From the NCBI GenBank assembly GCA_934371475.1, contig CAKRNX010000120.1, positions 1 to 7,036 of the forward strand: DNA of 7,036 nt. The letters run 5' to 3'. The translations under genes and the position numbers were made by a program. This document shows, piece after piece, positions 6,346 to 7,036 of the stretch. This DNA is from an uncultured Lachnospiraceae bacterium (GTDB taxonomy: Bacteria; Bacillota; Clostridia; Lachnospirales; Lachnospiraceae). Positions within the stretch are counted from its first letter, which is position 1; every line of letters begins with the position of its first letter. The notes beneath the pieces are model-generated. The model saw nothing but the letters and a program-made list of their open reading frames with translations. It was not told the DNA's origin and did no database searches.

Positions 6346-6502
6346 AGCAGAAGCAGCCTCGATGATTCTTTTTTAATCTGTATTCCTGACTACCGAATCA
6401 TATGCACGTCCTATCCATATTAATCTTCATTTCGGTACCAGGCGAAGGCAAAGGATTGAAACTGGAATATAATGCCCGGACTTCAGCTGAATGTTTAAAT
6501 AC
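6346..6502. other. Gap between the small ORF and the rhamnosidase
   Basis: This 157-nt stretch has no intact gene, no RNA gene pattern that I recognise and no convincing terminator after the rhamnosidase stop. It contains TACCGAA (6391-6397) facing TTCGGTA (6431-6437), the latter overlapping a GGTACC palindrome, and a 10-bp palindrome TTCAGCTGAA (6482-6491). A very short minus-strand reading frame (ATG 6430, stop 6400-6398) may be decayed coding sequence. Confidence 0.4.
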
Positions 6503-7036
6503 TCAATCGTTTTCTTTTTCTGCTTCCTTCTGATTCAATGCATTCACAACTGCCTCATACATCGGTTTTGCAGCTGGTGCTGCACTAAGCAGCTCTGCCA
6601 GCGTCATCCCATAGGCAAACTGTATCATCGGACCCTCCAGCATTCCAGGTGCCATCTGATCAAACATTTCTACTGCCAATGGTTCTGCCACAATCTCACC
6701 CAGGGTGCTGTCCATACTGAAACGCTCTACTGCAAGACATGTTTCTGTTTCATACTCATAATCATAAATTCCGGAACCAACTTCATGTACTTCCTCTTTT
6801 TCCGGAAGTATGATCACAGCTGTAGTGTTTGCCGGTACTTCTACATGCACATGGATCTTTCCATTCCTGCAGGAGGTATTTGCCACGATTTTTCCGTAAA
6901 CAGATTCAAACTCTGTGCCCCACTCTTCAATGCCTTTCACAAACATCGGTTTCACCTGGAATCTCTTATATCCCGGCTCTAACTGGGATAAACCTGCAAC
7001 CTTGCGATACATCCAGTCTCCGATAGAACCATATGC
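6503..7036 (-). CDS. Alpha-L-rhamnosidase, GH78-type, C-terminal part only
   Basis: The frame is open to the right edge, giving the last 177 residues; the catalytic acids are outside the window. The first visible residues, YGSIGDWMYRKVAGL then PGYKRF.VKP, are the signature at the end of the (alpha/alpha)6 catalytic domain of bacterial GH78 enzymes. Residues about 20-100 fit the C-terminal beta-sandwich (SVYGKI, VEVPANTTAVIILP, VGSGIYDYE). Such enzymes release terminal rhamnose from plant or bacterial glycans. An additional segment of about 70 residues follows, with TLGEIVAEPLAVEMF, YGMTLAELL and a charged tail QKEAEKEND; it looks helical and lies outside the usual GH78 core. No signal for export can be judged because the N-terminus is missing. 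It is co-directional with the small ORF and recombinase, but the 157-nt gap argues against an operon. Confidence 0.87.
   Translation of the reverse strand, partial: AYGSIGDWMYRKVAGLSQLEPGYKRFQVKPMFVKGIEEWGTEFESVYGKIVANTSCRNGKIHVHVEVPANTTAVIILPEKEEVHEVGSGIYDYEYETETCLAVERFSMDSTLGEIVAEPLAVEMFDQMAPGMLEGPMIQFAYGMTLAELLSAAPAAKPMYEAVVNALNQKEAEKEND

Noticed and set aside
6491..6982. 163-codon plus-strand ORF
   Set aside because: It is antisense to the rhamnosidase C-terminus, which has clear family motifs, and it has no recognisable features of its own.

Overview
The window looks like chromosome from a gut-type Clostridia, most likely Lachnospiraceae. Supporting this are the moderately low GC, strong AGGAGG-type ribosome binding sites, a secreted CAP/Ig-like protein with cysteine-rich tandem repeats, a GH78-type alpha-L-rhamnosidase and a large serine recombinase. 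The genus cannot be told from sequence alone.

Layout, left to right. (1) 1-2147, minus strand: the N-terminal 715 residues of a large exported protein with a signal peptide, acidic linker, CAP/SCP domain, Ig-like (BIG2-type) domain and at least eight Cys/His-containing tandem repeats. It runs off the left edge. (2) 2212-3402, minus strand: an intact class I/II PLP-dependent aminotransferase. It has a recognisable promoter and lies 64 nt upstream of the CAP gene. (3) 3403-3626: a divergent intergenic region with one promoter facing each way. (4) 3627-4311, plus strand: a two-gene unit overlapping by 14 nt, made of a minimal MNT nucleotidyltransferase and an HI0074-type HEPN protein. It resembles the MntA-HepT toxin-antitoxin arrangement and retains both the GSx10DxD and RX4HXY motifs. 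(5) 4323-4352: a perfect 12-bp hairpin acting as a shared terminator between convergent genes. (6) 4375-6105, minus strand: a large serine recombinase with an incomplete zinc-ribbon cysteine set. (7) 6140-6164: a hairpin between the recombinase and an unrecognised 57-codon ORF (6172-6345) on the same strand. (8) 6346-6502: a gene-poor gap. (9) 6503-7036, minus strand: the C-terminal end of a GH78-type alpha-L-rhamnosidase with an extra helical tail.

The HEPN-MNT pair and the recombinase with its small upstream ORF form an accessory-looking block (about 3.5-6.35 kb) between metabolic or surface genes. No element ends or att sites could be identified, so calling it a single mobile element is inference. 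The best candidates for a second look are the HEPN-MNT pair, the duplicated 609-nt superstructure of the CAP-protein repeats with an invariant C-C-C-H pattern, and the recombinase leader region.
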